NCBI GenBank assembly: GCA_036272595.1
Contig: DATAYM010000012.1
Coordinates: 1-64,000 of the forward strand
Direction: 5' to 3'
Length of the DNA stretch: 64,000 nucleotides
From: Poindextera sp036272595
Lineage (GTDB): Bacteria; Pseudomonadota; Alphaproteobacteria; Caulobacterales; Caulobacteraceae
Shown here: positions 54,186-62,947 of the stretch, one piece after another
Numbering within the stretch: the stretch's first letter is position 1
Layout of the letters: every line of letters begins with the position of its first letter
Translations under genes and position numbers: made by a program
Notes under the pieces: generated by a model
What the model was told of the DNA's origin: nothing
What the model saw: only the letters and a program-made list of their open reading frames with translations
Database searches by the model: none

Positions 54186-55117
54186 GCCAGGCTCCGCACC
54201 GTTCGGTGATGCTGGACGAGGTGGTCGCGGCCATCCGGCCGGGGCCCGGCAAGCTGATCGTCGATGCGACCTTCGGCGCCGGCGGCTATTCCAGCGCCTT
54301 CGTCGAGGCCGGCGCGCGGGTCATCGCCTTCGACCGCGACCCGGCGGTGCTGGCCCACGCCGCGCCGCTGGCGGCGAGCGGACGCTTCCGGCTGATCGAG
54401 GACCGCTTCTCGGCCATGGCGACGCACCTCGCCGAGCCCATCGACGGCGCCGCCTTCGACCTCGGGGTCTCCTCGATGCAGATCGACGAGCCGGAGCGCG
54501 GCTTCTCCTTCCAGCATGACGGTCCGCTCGACATGCGCATGGGCCGCGCCGGCACCAACGCCGCCGACCTGGTCAACGGCGCCGACCAGGCCGAACTCGC
54601 CCGCATCTTCTTCGTCTATGGCGAGGAGAAGAGCTCGCGCCGCATCGCCCAGGCCCTGGTCCGCCGCCGCGCGAGCCAGCCCTTCACCCGCACCCTCGAC
54701 CTGGCCAACGTGGTCGAGCGCGCCCTCGGCGGCCGCAAGGGCGCCAAGGTGCATCCGGCCACCCGCGTCTTCCAGGCCCTGCGCATCGCCGTCAACGCGG
54801 AGCTGACCGAGCTGGAGGCGGGCCTCGAGGCCGCCGAGCAGTTGCTGCGCGACGGCGGGCGGCTGGCGGTGGTCAGCTTCCATTCGCTCGAGGACCGCAT
54901 CGTCAAGGCCTTCCTGACCGAACGCGCCGGGCGCACGCCGGCGGGCTCGCGGCACCGGCCGCCGACCGAGGAGACGCGCAAGCCGTCGTTCCGCCTGCTG
55001 TTCAACGGCGCCGCGGCGCCCAGCGCGGCCGAGATCGCCGCCAATCCCAGGGCCCGCTCGGCCAAGCTGCGCGCCGCCGAACGCACCGCCGCCCCGGCCT
55101 GGAGGGCGGCCGCATGA
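54182..55117 (+). CDS. rsmH: 16S rRNA m4C1402 methyltransferase RsmH
   Basis: A SAM-dependent N4-methyltransferase (MraW) of 311 residues. HRSVMLDEVVAAI, VDATFGAGGYSSAF (motif I), FDLGVSSMQID, and VSFHSLEDRIVKAF are characteristic. ATG 54182 is in the MraZ stop overlap; the longer frame from 54008 is not plausible. The stop overlaps ftsL by 4 bp. Confidence 0.97.
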   Translation: MSQAPHRSVMLDEVVAAIRPGPGKLIVDATFGAGGYSSAFVEAGARVIAFDRDPAVLAHAAPLAASGRFRLIEDRFSAMATHLAEPIDGAAFDLGVSSMQIDEPERGFSFQHDGPLDMRMGRAGTNAADLVNGADQAELARIFFVYGEEKSSRRIAQALVRRRASQPFTRTLDLANVVERALGGRKGAKVHPATRVFQALRIAVNAELTELEAGLEAAEQLLRDGGRLAVVSFHSLEDRIVKAFLTERAGRTPAGSRHRPPTEETRKPSFRLLFNGAAAPSAAEIAANPRARSAKLRAAERTAAPAWRAAA

Positions 55118-55836
55118 GCGTGCTCGGCGTCCTCGACCACCGTTTCCGCGGCTTCCGCATCATCGAGATCGGCGGCGTCGGCGTGCTGCTGGCGCTGATC
55201 CTGCTGGTCTATCTGGCCAAGACCATCGCCGGCGGCCAGAGCGCCCAGATCGACCGCGTGCAGCAACAGATCGCCGACGAGAAGGCCCGGGTGACCCTGT
55301 TGCGCGCCGAGGTCGCCAGCCTGGAGCAGCCGGAGCGGCTCGAGACCCTGTCCGGCCGCTTTCTCAACCTGCAGCCGGTCGACGCCAAGCACGAGATCGA
55401 CGCCCAGGCCCTGAGCGCGATCGCCCACGCCGACGCGCCGCCGGCTTCGTCGCAGCCGCCGGGCGGGGCGCCGCCGCCTCCGCCGCCCGACGCCGCGACG
55501 GTCCAGGCCGCAACGCCTCCCGCCGCGACGCCGGCTCCCCCAGCGGCCGCCGTCGTCCCCGCCAAGTCGGCCGCGGCCAAACCCGGGGCGGCCAAGCCGG
55601 TCAAGCTCGCCACGGCCGCGCCGCCGGACGCGGCCAGGCCGACGAAATCCGCCAAGGCCGCCGTCGCCCATGCCGCCGCGGCCAGGCCGACCCGGCTGGC
55701 GGCCGTCACGCATGCGGATGCGGCCGCGCCTGTCCCGGCTGAGGCGGGCGATACCCGGCCGTCGGAGCTGAAACCGCCGGCCGTGGATCCGATCGGCTCC
55801 CTGGTGGCGCCCCCGGCCGGGAGCGGCGACCAATGA
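55114..55836 (+). CDS. ftsL: Cell division protein FtsL with long C-terminal extension
   Basis: Bitopic divisome protein: a membrane helix (GVGVLLALILLVYLAKTIA, about 21-39) followed by a periplasmic coiled coil (AQIDRVQQQIADEKARVTLLRAEVASLEQ, about 44-72) and the LSGRFLNLQPV segment. Residues about 105-240 are an unusual Ala/Pro/Lys-rich low-complexity tail, making the protein (240 residues) about twice the usual length. Identity rests on position between rsmH and ftsI and on the first 95 residues. Overlaps both neighbours by 4 bp. Confidence 0.9.
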   Translation: MSVLGVLDHRFRGFRIIEIGGVGVLLALILLVYLAKTIAGGQSAQIDRVQQQIADEKARVTLLRAEVASLEQPERLETLSGRFLNLQPVDAKHEIDAQALSAIAHADAPPASSQPPGGAPPPPPPDAATVQAATPPAATPAPPAAAVVPAKSAAAKPGAAKPVKLATAAPPDAARPTKSAKAAVAHAAAARPTRLAAVTHADAAAPVPAEAGDTRPSELKPPAVDPIGSLVAPPAGSGDQ

Positions 55837-57569
55837 GCCCGGCCGATATCCCGCTGCATCGCTTTCCGCCCGGCTGGCGCTGGGTCACCGAGCCGTTCTG
55901 GCGCATCGAGCGCGCCTTCCGCCGCGCCAAGGCCGAGGACCGCGCCGAGGACGACACGCGCCTGCGCATCTTCTTCGTGCTGGCCCTGTTCAGCGCCGCC
56001 TTCCTGACCCTGGCGGTCGGCGCGACCCGTTCGGCGCTGTTCTCCGACAATGACCGCGGCGGGGCCGAAGGCGCGCCGCCGGGCGCGCGCGCCGAACTCA
56101 CCGACCGCAACGGCCAGCTCCTGGCCGTCGACCTGCCCCACTTCGGCCTCTACTACGACCCGCACGAGAACTGGAACCCGGACGAGGTCCGCCGGGTGCT
56201 GGGCGCGGCCCTGCCGGGGCTGTCCGCCGACCGGCTCGACCGCGCCCTGAAAGCCGACCGGCGGCAATACCTGATCGGCGGCCTTACCCCCGCCGACAAG
56301 GACCGCATCGACGACCTCGGCCTGCCGGGCCTGTCCTTCCAGCCGGAGCCGAAGCGGGCCTATCTGATGGGGCCGACCGCCGGCCAGTTGATCGGCTTCG
56401 TCGACCGTGGCGGCGTCGGCATCTCCGGCGCCGAACTGGCGCTGGACCGGACCATCCGCGCCGATGCCGGCAAGACCTCGGTGCCGCTGTCCATCGACCT
56501 GCGCGTCCAGGCGGCGTTGCAGGACGAGGTGGAAAAGGCCGGCACCAACTTCCGCGCCCTCGACGCCATCGGCATCGTCACCGACGTCAAGACCGGCGAA
56601 ATCCTCGGCATGGCCTCCTGGCCGGACTTCGATCCGAACGCCATCGGCGCGACCCCGCCGGCGGACATGATCAATCACGTCACCTCGACGGTCTACGAGC
56701 CGGGTTCGGTATTCAAGGTCTTCACCCTGGCCATGGGCATCGATTCCGGCATCGCCAACATCAACACGGTGTTCGACACCACCACCCCCTTGCAGATCGG
56801 CAACCAGAAGATCCGCGACGACGAGAAGTCGGCGGTCAACCTGCCGCTGTGGCAGGTGTTCACCCACTCCTCCAACATCGGCGCGGCGCGGCTGGGCCTG
56901 ATGGCCGGCGGCGGCCGGCTGCAGACCTATTTCAAGAGCTTCGGCCTCTACGCCGCCGCGCCCAGCGAGCTGAAGGAATCCGCCCGGCCGCTGGTGGCCT
57001 CGAAGCTGACCGACAACACCGTCGCCTCCATGTCGTTCGGCCAGGCCATCTCGGTGACGCCGCTGGCGGTGGCGACGGGGATGAACGCCATCTTCAACGA
57101 CGGGGTCTATATCCCGCTGACCATCCGCAAGCTCGGCGCCGGTGAAATCCCGCAAGGCCGCCGGGTGGTCTCCGAGCAGACCTCGCGCACCATGCTCGAC
57201 CTGATGCGGCTGAACGCCACCCTCGGCACCGGCCGCGGCGCCGACCAGGCCGCCCCCGGCTACAGCGTCGGCGGCAAGACCGGCACGGCGCAAAAGGCCA
57301 TCAACGGCCATTATGCGGTCGGAAAACGGGTGTCTTCGTTCGCCGCCATCTTCCCGACCGACGGCCCCATGGACGCCCAGCGCTACTTCGTCTTCATCCT
57401 GCTCGACGAGCCGAACCCGACCAAGGACACCGGCGGCTTCGCCATGGGCGCCCAGACCGCCGCCCCGACCGCCGGCCGGGTGATCGAGCGCATCGCCCCG
57501 ATCCTCGGCGTCAAGCGCGAGGCGGTGGTGCCGGTGGTCGCGCCGCCGAACGCCCCGAGCGACCAGTAG
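55833..57569 (+). CDS. ftsI: Septal peptidoglycan transpeptidase FtsI (PBP3)
   Basis: A 578-residue class B penicillin-binding protein. Cytoplasmic start, membrane helix (IFFVLALFSAAFLTLAVGA, about 46-64), dimerisation domain beginning RAELTDRNGQLLAVDLP, then the transpeptidase with SxxK S292-VFK (EPGSVFKVF), SxN at S346-S-N, and KTG in GGKTGTAQ. Overlaps ftsL by 4 bp and is followed by murE after 4 bp. Confidence 0.97.
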   Translation: MSPADIPLHRFPPGWRWVTEPFWRIERAFRRAKAEDRAEDDTRLRIFFVLALFSAAFLTLAVGATRSALFSDNDRGGAEGAPPGARAELTDRNGQLLAVDLPHFGLYYDPHENWNPDEVRRVLGAALPGLSADRLDRALKADRRQYLIGGLTPADKDRIDDLGLPGLSFQPEPKRAYLMGPTAGQLIGFVDRGGVGISGAELALDRTIRADAGKTSVPLSIDLRVQAALQDEVEKAGTNFRALDAIGIVTDVKTGEILGMASWPDFDPNAIGATPPADMINHVTSTVYEPGSVFKVFTLAMGIDSGIANINTVFDTTTPLQIGNQKIRDDEKSAVNLPLWQVFTHSSNIGAARLGLMAGGGRLQTYFKSFGLYAAAPSELKESARPLVASKLTDNTVASMSFGQAISVTPLAVATGMNAIFNDGVYIPLTIRKLGAGEIPQGRRVVSEQTSRTMLDLMRLNATLGTGRGADQAAPGYSVGGKTGTAQKAINGHYAVGKRVSSFAAIFPTDGPMDAQRYFVFILLDEPNPTKDTGGFAMGAQTAAPTAGRVIERIAPILGVKREAVVPVVAPPNAPSDQ

Positions 57570-57573
57570 GCCG

Positions 57574-59016
57574 ATGCGCCTCTCCGCCCTCGTCCGCCGC
57601 CCCGTCGATCCCGACCCTGAGATCACCGGGGTGACCGCCGACAGCCGTCAGGTGCGCCCCGGCTACCTGTTCGCGGCGCTGGCGGGCGCCAGGGCCGACG
57701 GCCGCCGCTTCATCGGCGAGGCGCTGGCGGCCGGCGCCGCGGCGGTGCTCACCGGCGAGGCCGTCGACGGACTGGCCGCGCCGGTGGTGCAGGCCTGCGA
57801 TCCGCGCCGCGCCTACGCCCTGGCCGCGGCGGCCTTCTGGGGCGCGCAGCCGGAAACCTGCCTCGCCGTCACCGGCACCAACGGCAAGACCTCGGTGGTG
57901 ACCTTCTGCCGGCAGATCCTCACCCAGCTGGGGCGGAAGGCCGCCAGCATGGGCACGCTCGGCGTCATCGCCGGCGACGAGGCTGTCACCGAGCCGGGCC
58001 TGACCAGCCTGGACGCCGGCGACACGTCCCGGCTGCTGGCGGATCTCGCGGGCCGCGGCTTCACCCATCTGGCCATGGAAGCCTCGTCGCACGGCCTGCA
58101 CCAGCGGCGGCTGGACGGTGTCCGCTTCGCTGCCGCCGGCTTCACCAACCTGACCCAGGACCACCTCGACTATCACGGCGACATGGAGGCCTACCTGGCC
58201 GCCAAGCTGCGCCTGTTCGAGACCGTCTTGCCGCGCGGCGGGACCGCGGTGCTGAACGCCGACTCGAGCGCCTTTCCGGCCTTCGCCGCCGCCGCCATCC
58301 GCGCCGGCCAGACGGTGCTGTCGGTCGGCGAACAGGGCCACGGCCTGCGCCTTCTCCGGCGCGAAGCCGCCGCCGGCGGCCAGCGGCTGAGCATCCGCGC
58401 CAATGACGAGACCTACGAGGTGCGCCTGCCGCTGGTCGGCGGCTTCCAGGCCTCCAACGCCCTGGTCGCGGGCGGGCTGTGCATCGCCGCCGGCGAGGAC
58501 GTCGCCAGGGTGCTGGCGGCGCTGGAGCATATCGAGGGCGCGCGCGGCCGGCTGCAGCGGGTCGGCGCCGGCCCGAACGGCGGCGAGGCCTTTGTCGATT
58601 ACGCCCACACGCCCGACGGCCTGGAGACGGTGCTGAAGGCCGCTCGCCCGCACGCCCGCGGGCGGCTGATCCTGGTCTTCGGCGCCGGCGGCGACCGCGA
58701 TCGGGGCAAGCGGCCGCTGATGGGCGAGATCGCCGCGCGGCTGGCCGACGTCGTCATCGTCACCGACGACAATCCGCGCACCGAGGACCCCGCCGCCATC
58801 CGCGCCGCCATCCTGGCCGCCGTCCCAGGCGCGCGCGAGATCGGCGACCGGCGCGACGCGATCGCCGCCGCCGCCGCCGAACTGCGCGACGGCGACCTTT
58901 TGCTGGTGACCGGCAAGGGCCACGAACAGGTCCAGTTGATCGGCGAAGTCACCCACCCGTTCGACGACGTCACCGAGGTCGCCGCCGCCCTTGGCCTGGG
59001 GGCGGCCCGTGGCTGA
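57574..59016 (+). CDS. murE: UDP-MurNAc-tripeptide synthetase MurE (meso-DAP adding)
   Basis: Adds meso-diaminopimelate to UDP-MurNAc-L-Ala-D-Glu; 480 residues. ADSRQVRPGYLFAAL N-terminus, ATP loop TGTNGKTSVV, EASSHGL and the DNPR motif (DDNPRTEDP) that selects meso-DAP over lysine. The last 8 bp overlap the murF start. Confidence 0.97.
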   Translation: MRLSALVRRPVDPDPEITGVTADSRQVRPGYLFAALAGARADGRRFIGEALAAGAAAVLTGEAVDGLAAPVVQACDPRRAYALAAAAFWGAQPETCLAVTGTNGKTSVVTFCRQILTQLGRKAASMGTLGVIAGDEAVTEPGLTSLDAGDTSRLLADLAGRGFTHLAMEASSHGLHQRRLDGVRFAAAGFTNLTQDHLDYHGDMEAYLAAKLRLFETVLPRGGTAVLNADSSAFPAFAAAAIRAGQTVLSVGEQGHGLRLLRREAAAGGQRLSIRANDETYEVRLPLVGGFQASNALVAGGLCIAAGEDVARVLAALEHIEGARGRLQRVGAGPNGGEAFVDYAHTPDGLETVLKAARPHARGRLILVFGAGGDRDRGKRPLMGEIAARLADVVIVTDDNPRTEDPAAIRAAILAAVPGAREIGDRRDAIAAAAAELRDGDLLLVTGKGHEQVQLIGEVTHPFDDVTEVAAALGLGAARG

Positions 59017-60403
59017 GCCGCTGTGGACCTCCGAGGAGATCGCCCAGGCCACCGACGGCCTGCGCGGCGGTGCGAGCTTCGAGGCGACCGGCGTCTCCAT
59101 CGACACCCGCACGCTCGAGGCTGGCGACCTTTTCGTCGCCCTGGCCGGCGAGCGCGATGGCCACGAATTCGTCTCGCAAGCCCAGGCCAAGGGCGCGGCC
59201 GGCGTCCTGGTCTCCCGCCCGATGGCCGGCGCGGCGATCGTCGTCGACGACACCCTGGCGGCGCTGGAGCAGCTCGGCATGGCGGCGCGCGAGCGGGCGC
59301 CGCAGGCCAGGCGTGGCGCGGTCACCGGTTCGGTCGGCAAGACCAGCCTGACCCAGGCCATCGCCGGCGGCCTCGCCCTTGCCGGCCCGTCGCACACCTC
59401 GGTCAAGTCCTACAACAACCACATCGGCGTGCCGCTGACCCTGGCGCGGATGCCGCGCCGAACCGAACGGGCCATCTTCGAAGTCGGGATGAACCATCCG
59501 GGCGAGATCACGCCGCTGACCCGGATGATCGCGCCGCACGCCGTGGCCGTCACCAACGTCGGCATCGCCCATATCGAGAACTTCGCCGACGGCGAACGCG
59601 GCATCGCCCGCGCCAAGGCGGAGATCTTCGCCGGCCTTGCTCCAAGCGGAATCGCCGTGCTGAACGCCGACGACCGCTGGTTCGAGACCCTGAAGGCCGA
59701 CGCCGAGCGCGCCGGCGCGCGCATCCGCACCTTTGGGATCGCCGAGAGCGCCGACGCGCGGCTGCTGGGCTTCGAGATCGGCGAGGGCGCCAGCGTGCGC
59801 GCGATGCTCGACGGCCGCGAGCTGGACTTTCCGCTGCGCCAGACCGGCGCCCACTGGGGCGTGATGAGCCTGGCCGCCCTCCTGATGCTCCAGGCCCTCG
59901 ATGTCGGCCTGGACCACGCCCTGGCCGCCCTCGCCGCGTTCGAACCGCTGGAAGGCCGCGGCGCCACGCGCACGCTGCGCCTCGACGGCGGCGAATTCAC
60001 CCTGGTCGACGAGAGCTACAACGCCAACCCGGTCTCGGTGAGTTCGGCCCTGAAGACCCTCGGCGCGCGGCCGGCGAAAGGGCGACGCATCGTCGCCCTG
60101 ACAGACATGCTCGAACTGGGCGCGGACTCCCGCAATCTCCACGCCGGCCTGGCCGAGCCGATCGCGGCGGCCGGGGTCGACCTGGTGTTCGCGGCCGGGC
60201 CGCTGATGAAATCGCTCTTCGACGCCCTTCCTCCGACTCGCCGCGGCGGTTACGCCGATGACGCCGCCGGCCTCGCGCCGCGGCTCGCCCGGGCCATAGA
60301 GCCCGGCGACGTGGTGATGGTGAAGGGATCGCGGGACTCGCACGCCAAGGCCCTCGTGGAGGCCCTGGCCGCGCTTGAGCCCCTCGCTGGGGAGGCGCGC
60401 TGA
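59009..60403 (+). CDS. murF: UDP-MurNAc-pentapeptide synthetase MurF
   Basis: Adds D-Ala-D-Ala to the UDP-MurNAc-tripeptide; 464 residues. IDTRTLEAGDLFVALAGERDGHEFV N-terminal domain, ATP loop TGSVGKTSL, NNHIGVPLTL and DESYNANPVS are diagnostic. GTG 59009 (MAEPLWTSEE) is preferred, overlapping murE by 8 bp; an in-frame start at 58991 is possible. Its stop overlaps the mraY ATG (TGATG). Confidence 0.96.
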   Translation: MAEPLWTSEEIAQATDGLRGGASFEATGVSIDTRTLEAGDLFVALAGERDGHEFVSQAQAKGAAGVLVSRPMAGAAIVVDDTLAALEQLGMAARERAPQARRGAVTGSVGKTSLTQAIAGGLALAGPSHTSVKSYNNHIGVPLTLARMPRRTERAIFEVGMNHPGEITPLTRMIAPHAVAVTNVGIAHIENFADGERGIARAKAEIFAGLAPSGIAVLNADDRWFETLKADAERAGARIRTFGIAESADARLLGFEIGEGASVRAMLDGRELDFPLRQTGAHWGVMSLAALLMLQALDVGLDHALAALAAFEPLEGRGATRTLRLDGGEFTLVDESYNANPVSVSSALKTLGARPAKGRRIVALTDMLELGADSRNLHAGLAEPIAAAGVDLVFAAGPLMKSLFDALPPTRRGGYADDAAGLAPRLARAIEPGDVVMVKGSRDSHAKALVEALAALEPLAGEAR

Positions 60404-61512
60404 TGCTCTATCTGCTCTATTTGCGCCTCGCGGAGCACCACCACTATGTGCCCGTGCTCAACCTCTTGAAATACCTGACCTTCCGCACCGGCATGACGGT
60501 GGTGACCGCCCAGCTGGTGGTGGTCGCGATGGGCTCGCGCTTCATCCGCTGGATGCAGGCGCGCCAGGGCAAGGGCCAGCCGATCCGCGCCGACGGCATC
60601 GAGCGCCACGTGCTCGAAAAGGCCGGCACCCCGACCATGGGCGGGCTGATGATCCTGGCCGGCATCCTGGTCGGCACCCTGCTCTGGGGCGACCTGGCCA
60701 ATGTCTATGTCTGGGTCGCGGTGGTCATCACCGCCCTGTTCGGCCTGCTGGGCTTCCTCGACGACTACGCCAAGGTGTCGCGGCAGACCACCGCCGGGGT
60801 CTCCGGCTGGGCGCGGCTGGCGGTCGAGTTCGCCATCGCCGCCGCCGGGGTCTTCGCCATCATCCGCTTCGGCCCGGCCCAGGCCCCGGCCAGCATGGCC
60901 ACCTCCCTGGCCTTCCCGGTGTTCAAGGCCCTGGTGATCAATCTCAGCTGGTTCTACCTGGCCTTCGCCGGCTTCGTGATCGTCGGCGCGGCCAATGCGG
61001 TGAACTTCACCGACGGGCTGGACGGCCTGGCCATCGTGCCGGTGATGATCGCCGCCGCCACCTTCGGGGTGATCGCCTATCTGGTCGGCAACCATGTCTT
61101 CGCCGACTATCTGCAGCTGCACTTCGTGCCCGGCGTCGGCGAGATGTCGGTGTTCTGCGGGTCGCTGATCGGGGCCGGCCTCGGCTTCCTCTGGTACAAC
61201 GCCCCGCCGGCCAAGATCTTCATGGGCGACACCGGCTCCCTGGCCCTGGGCGGTGCGCTCGGAACCGTCGCAGTCGCCTGCAAGCACGAGATCGTGCTGG
61301 CCATCGTCGGCGGCCTGTTCGTCATGGAAGCCGCCTCGGTGATCATTCAGGTGGCCTATTTCAAGCGCACCGGCCGCCGCGTCTTCCTGATGGCGCCGAT
61401 CCACCACCATTTCGAGAAGCTCGGCTGGGCGGAATCCACCGTGGTCATCCGGTTCTGGATCGTCGCCATGATGCTGGCCATGCTCGGCCTGGCGACGCTG
61501 AAGCTCAGATGA
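60403..61512 (+). CDS. mraY: Phospho-N-acetylmuramoyl-pentapeptide transferase MraY
   Basis: Integral membrane enzyme making lipid I; 369 residues with about ten helices. The catalytic aspartates lie in FLDDYAKV and NFTDGLDGLA; GTPTMGGLM, the MGDTGSLALGG and the PIHHHFE motif are present. GGAGG lies 8 bp upstream of ATG 60403, which overlaps the murF stop. Confidence 0.98.
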   Translation: MLYLLYLRLAEHHHYVPVLNLLKYLTFRTGMTVVTAQLVVVAMGSRFIRWMQARQGKGQPIRADGIERHVLEKAGTPTMGGLMILAGILVGTLLWGDLANVYVWVAVVITALFGLLGFLDDYAKVSRQTTAGVSGWARLAVEFAIAAAGVFAIIRFGPAQAPASMATSLAFPVFKALVINLSWFYLAFAGFVIVGAANAVNFTDGLDGLAIVPVMIAAATFGVIAYLVGNHVFADYLQLHFVPGVGEMSVFCGSLIGAGLGFLWYNAPPAKIFMGDTGSLALGGALGTVAVACKHEIVLAIVGGLFVMEAASVIIQVAYFKRTGRRVFLMAPIHHHFEKLGWAESTVVIRFWIVAMMLAMLGLATLKLR

Positions 61513-61531
61513 CGGAAGGGGGACCGACATC

Positions 61532-62947
61532 ATGATCCCCGTCCGCGGCTTCGAGGACAAGCGCGTCGCCGTCTTCGGCCTGGCCCGCAGCGGCCTGGCC
61601 TCGGCGCGGGCCCTGCGCGCCGGCGGGGCCGAGGTGGTGGCCTGGGACGAGAACCCCGCCGCCCGCGAGACCGCCGCCGCCGAGGGCTTCAACCTCGCCG
61701 ACCTGCGCGAAGCCGACTGGTCGGCCATCGCCTCGCTGGTGCTGTCGCCCGGCGTGCCGCTGACCCATCCGGAACCGCACTGGACCGTGAAGCTGGCCAA
61801 GGCCGCCGGGGTCGAGATCATCGGCGACATCGAGCTGTTCGCCCGCGCCATCAACGCCGCCCCGGTGCACAAGCGGCCGAAGGTGGTGGCGATCACCGGC
61901 ACCAACGGCAAGTCCACCACCACCGCCCTGCTCGGCCACATGCTGACCGCGGCCGGCCGCGACGCCCGCATCGGCGGCAATATCGGCCTCGGCGTGCTCG
62001 GGCTCGACGACATGCATGGCGGCGCGGTCTACGTGTTCGAGCTGTCGTCCTACCAACTGGACCTGACCTTCAGCCTGAAGCCGGACGTCGCCATCCTGCT
62101 CAACATCACCCCCGACCACCTGGACCGCCACGGCGGCATGGACGGCTATGTCGCGGCCAAGCGGCGCATCCTCCTGAACCAGGGGGTCGGCGACACCGCG
62201 GTGATCGGCGTCGACGACGCCGCCTGCCAGCAGATCTGCACCGAGATCACCGCCGCCAACCGCCGCACCACCTGGCCGATCTCGGCGCGCCGGGCCATGG
62301 GCCGCGGCGTCTACGCCCTGCAAGGCGTGCTCTACGACGCCACCGGCGAGCGGGTGATCGAGGTCGCCGACCTGCTCCGCGCCCGCTCCCTGCCCGGGCG
62401 GCACAACTGGCAGAACGCCGCGGCGGCCTATGCGGCGGCCCGCGCGCTCGGCCTTTCGGTCGAGGACGCCGCCACCGGCCTGGTCACCTTCCCCGGCCTG
62501 GTCCACCGCATGGAGACGGTGGGCGAGATCGAGGGCGTGCGCTTCGTCAACGATTCCAAGGCCACCAACGCCGACGCCGCGCGCCAGGCGATGAGTTCCT
62601 ACCCGCGCTTCTACTGGATCGCCGGCGGCCAGCCCAAGGCGGGCGGCATCGAGCCGCTGGAAGACCTCTTTCCCCGCATCGCCAAGGCCTATCTGGTCGG
62701 CGAGGCGGCGGATGAATTCGCCAGGACGCTGGAGGGTAAGGCGCCTTACCGTCTTACCGGCACGGTCGAGGCGGCGGTGCAGGCGGCCTTCGCCGACGCG
62801 CGCGCGGCGGGCGAGCCGGCCATCGTGCTGCTGTCGCCGGCCTGCGCCTCCTTCGACCAGTTCCCCGATTTCGAGGTGCGCGGCGAGGCCTTCCGCTCCG
62901 CCGTGCACGGGCTTTTGCAGCGACCGTTGAAGGGCGCCACCGGATGA
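61532..62947 (+). CDS. murD: UDP-MurNAc-L-alanine-D-glutamate ligase MurD
   Basis: Adds D-Glu; 471 residues. VAVFGLARSGLASARAL (nucleotide-sugar binding), ATP loop ITGTNGKSTTTALLGH, ELSSYQLD, NITPDHLDRHG and the C-terminal LSPACASFDQF are all intact. Starts 19 bp after mraY; its stop overlaps the ftsW ATG. Confidence 0.97.
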   Translation: MIPVRGFEDKRVAVFGLARSGLASARALRAGGAEVVAWDENPAARETAAAEGFNLADLREADWSAIASLVLSPGVPLTHPEPHWTVKLAKAAGVEIIGDIELFARAINAAPVHKRPKVVAITGTNGKSTTTALLGHMLTAAGRDARIGGNIGLGVLGLDDMHGGAVYVFELSSYQLDLTFSLKPDVAILLNITPDHLDRHGGMDGYVAAKRRILLNQGVGDTAVIGVDDAACQQICTEITAANRRTTWPISARRAMGRGVYALQGVLYDATGERVIEVADLLRARSLPGRHNWQNAAAAYAAARALGLSVEDAATGLVTFPGLVHRMETVGEIEGVRFVNDSKATNADAARQAMSSYPRFYWIAGGQPKAGGIEPLEDLFPRIAKAYLVGEAADEFARTLEGKAPYRLTGTVEAAVQAAFADARAAGEPAIVLLSPACASFDQFPDFEVRGEAFRSAVHGLLQRPLKGATG

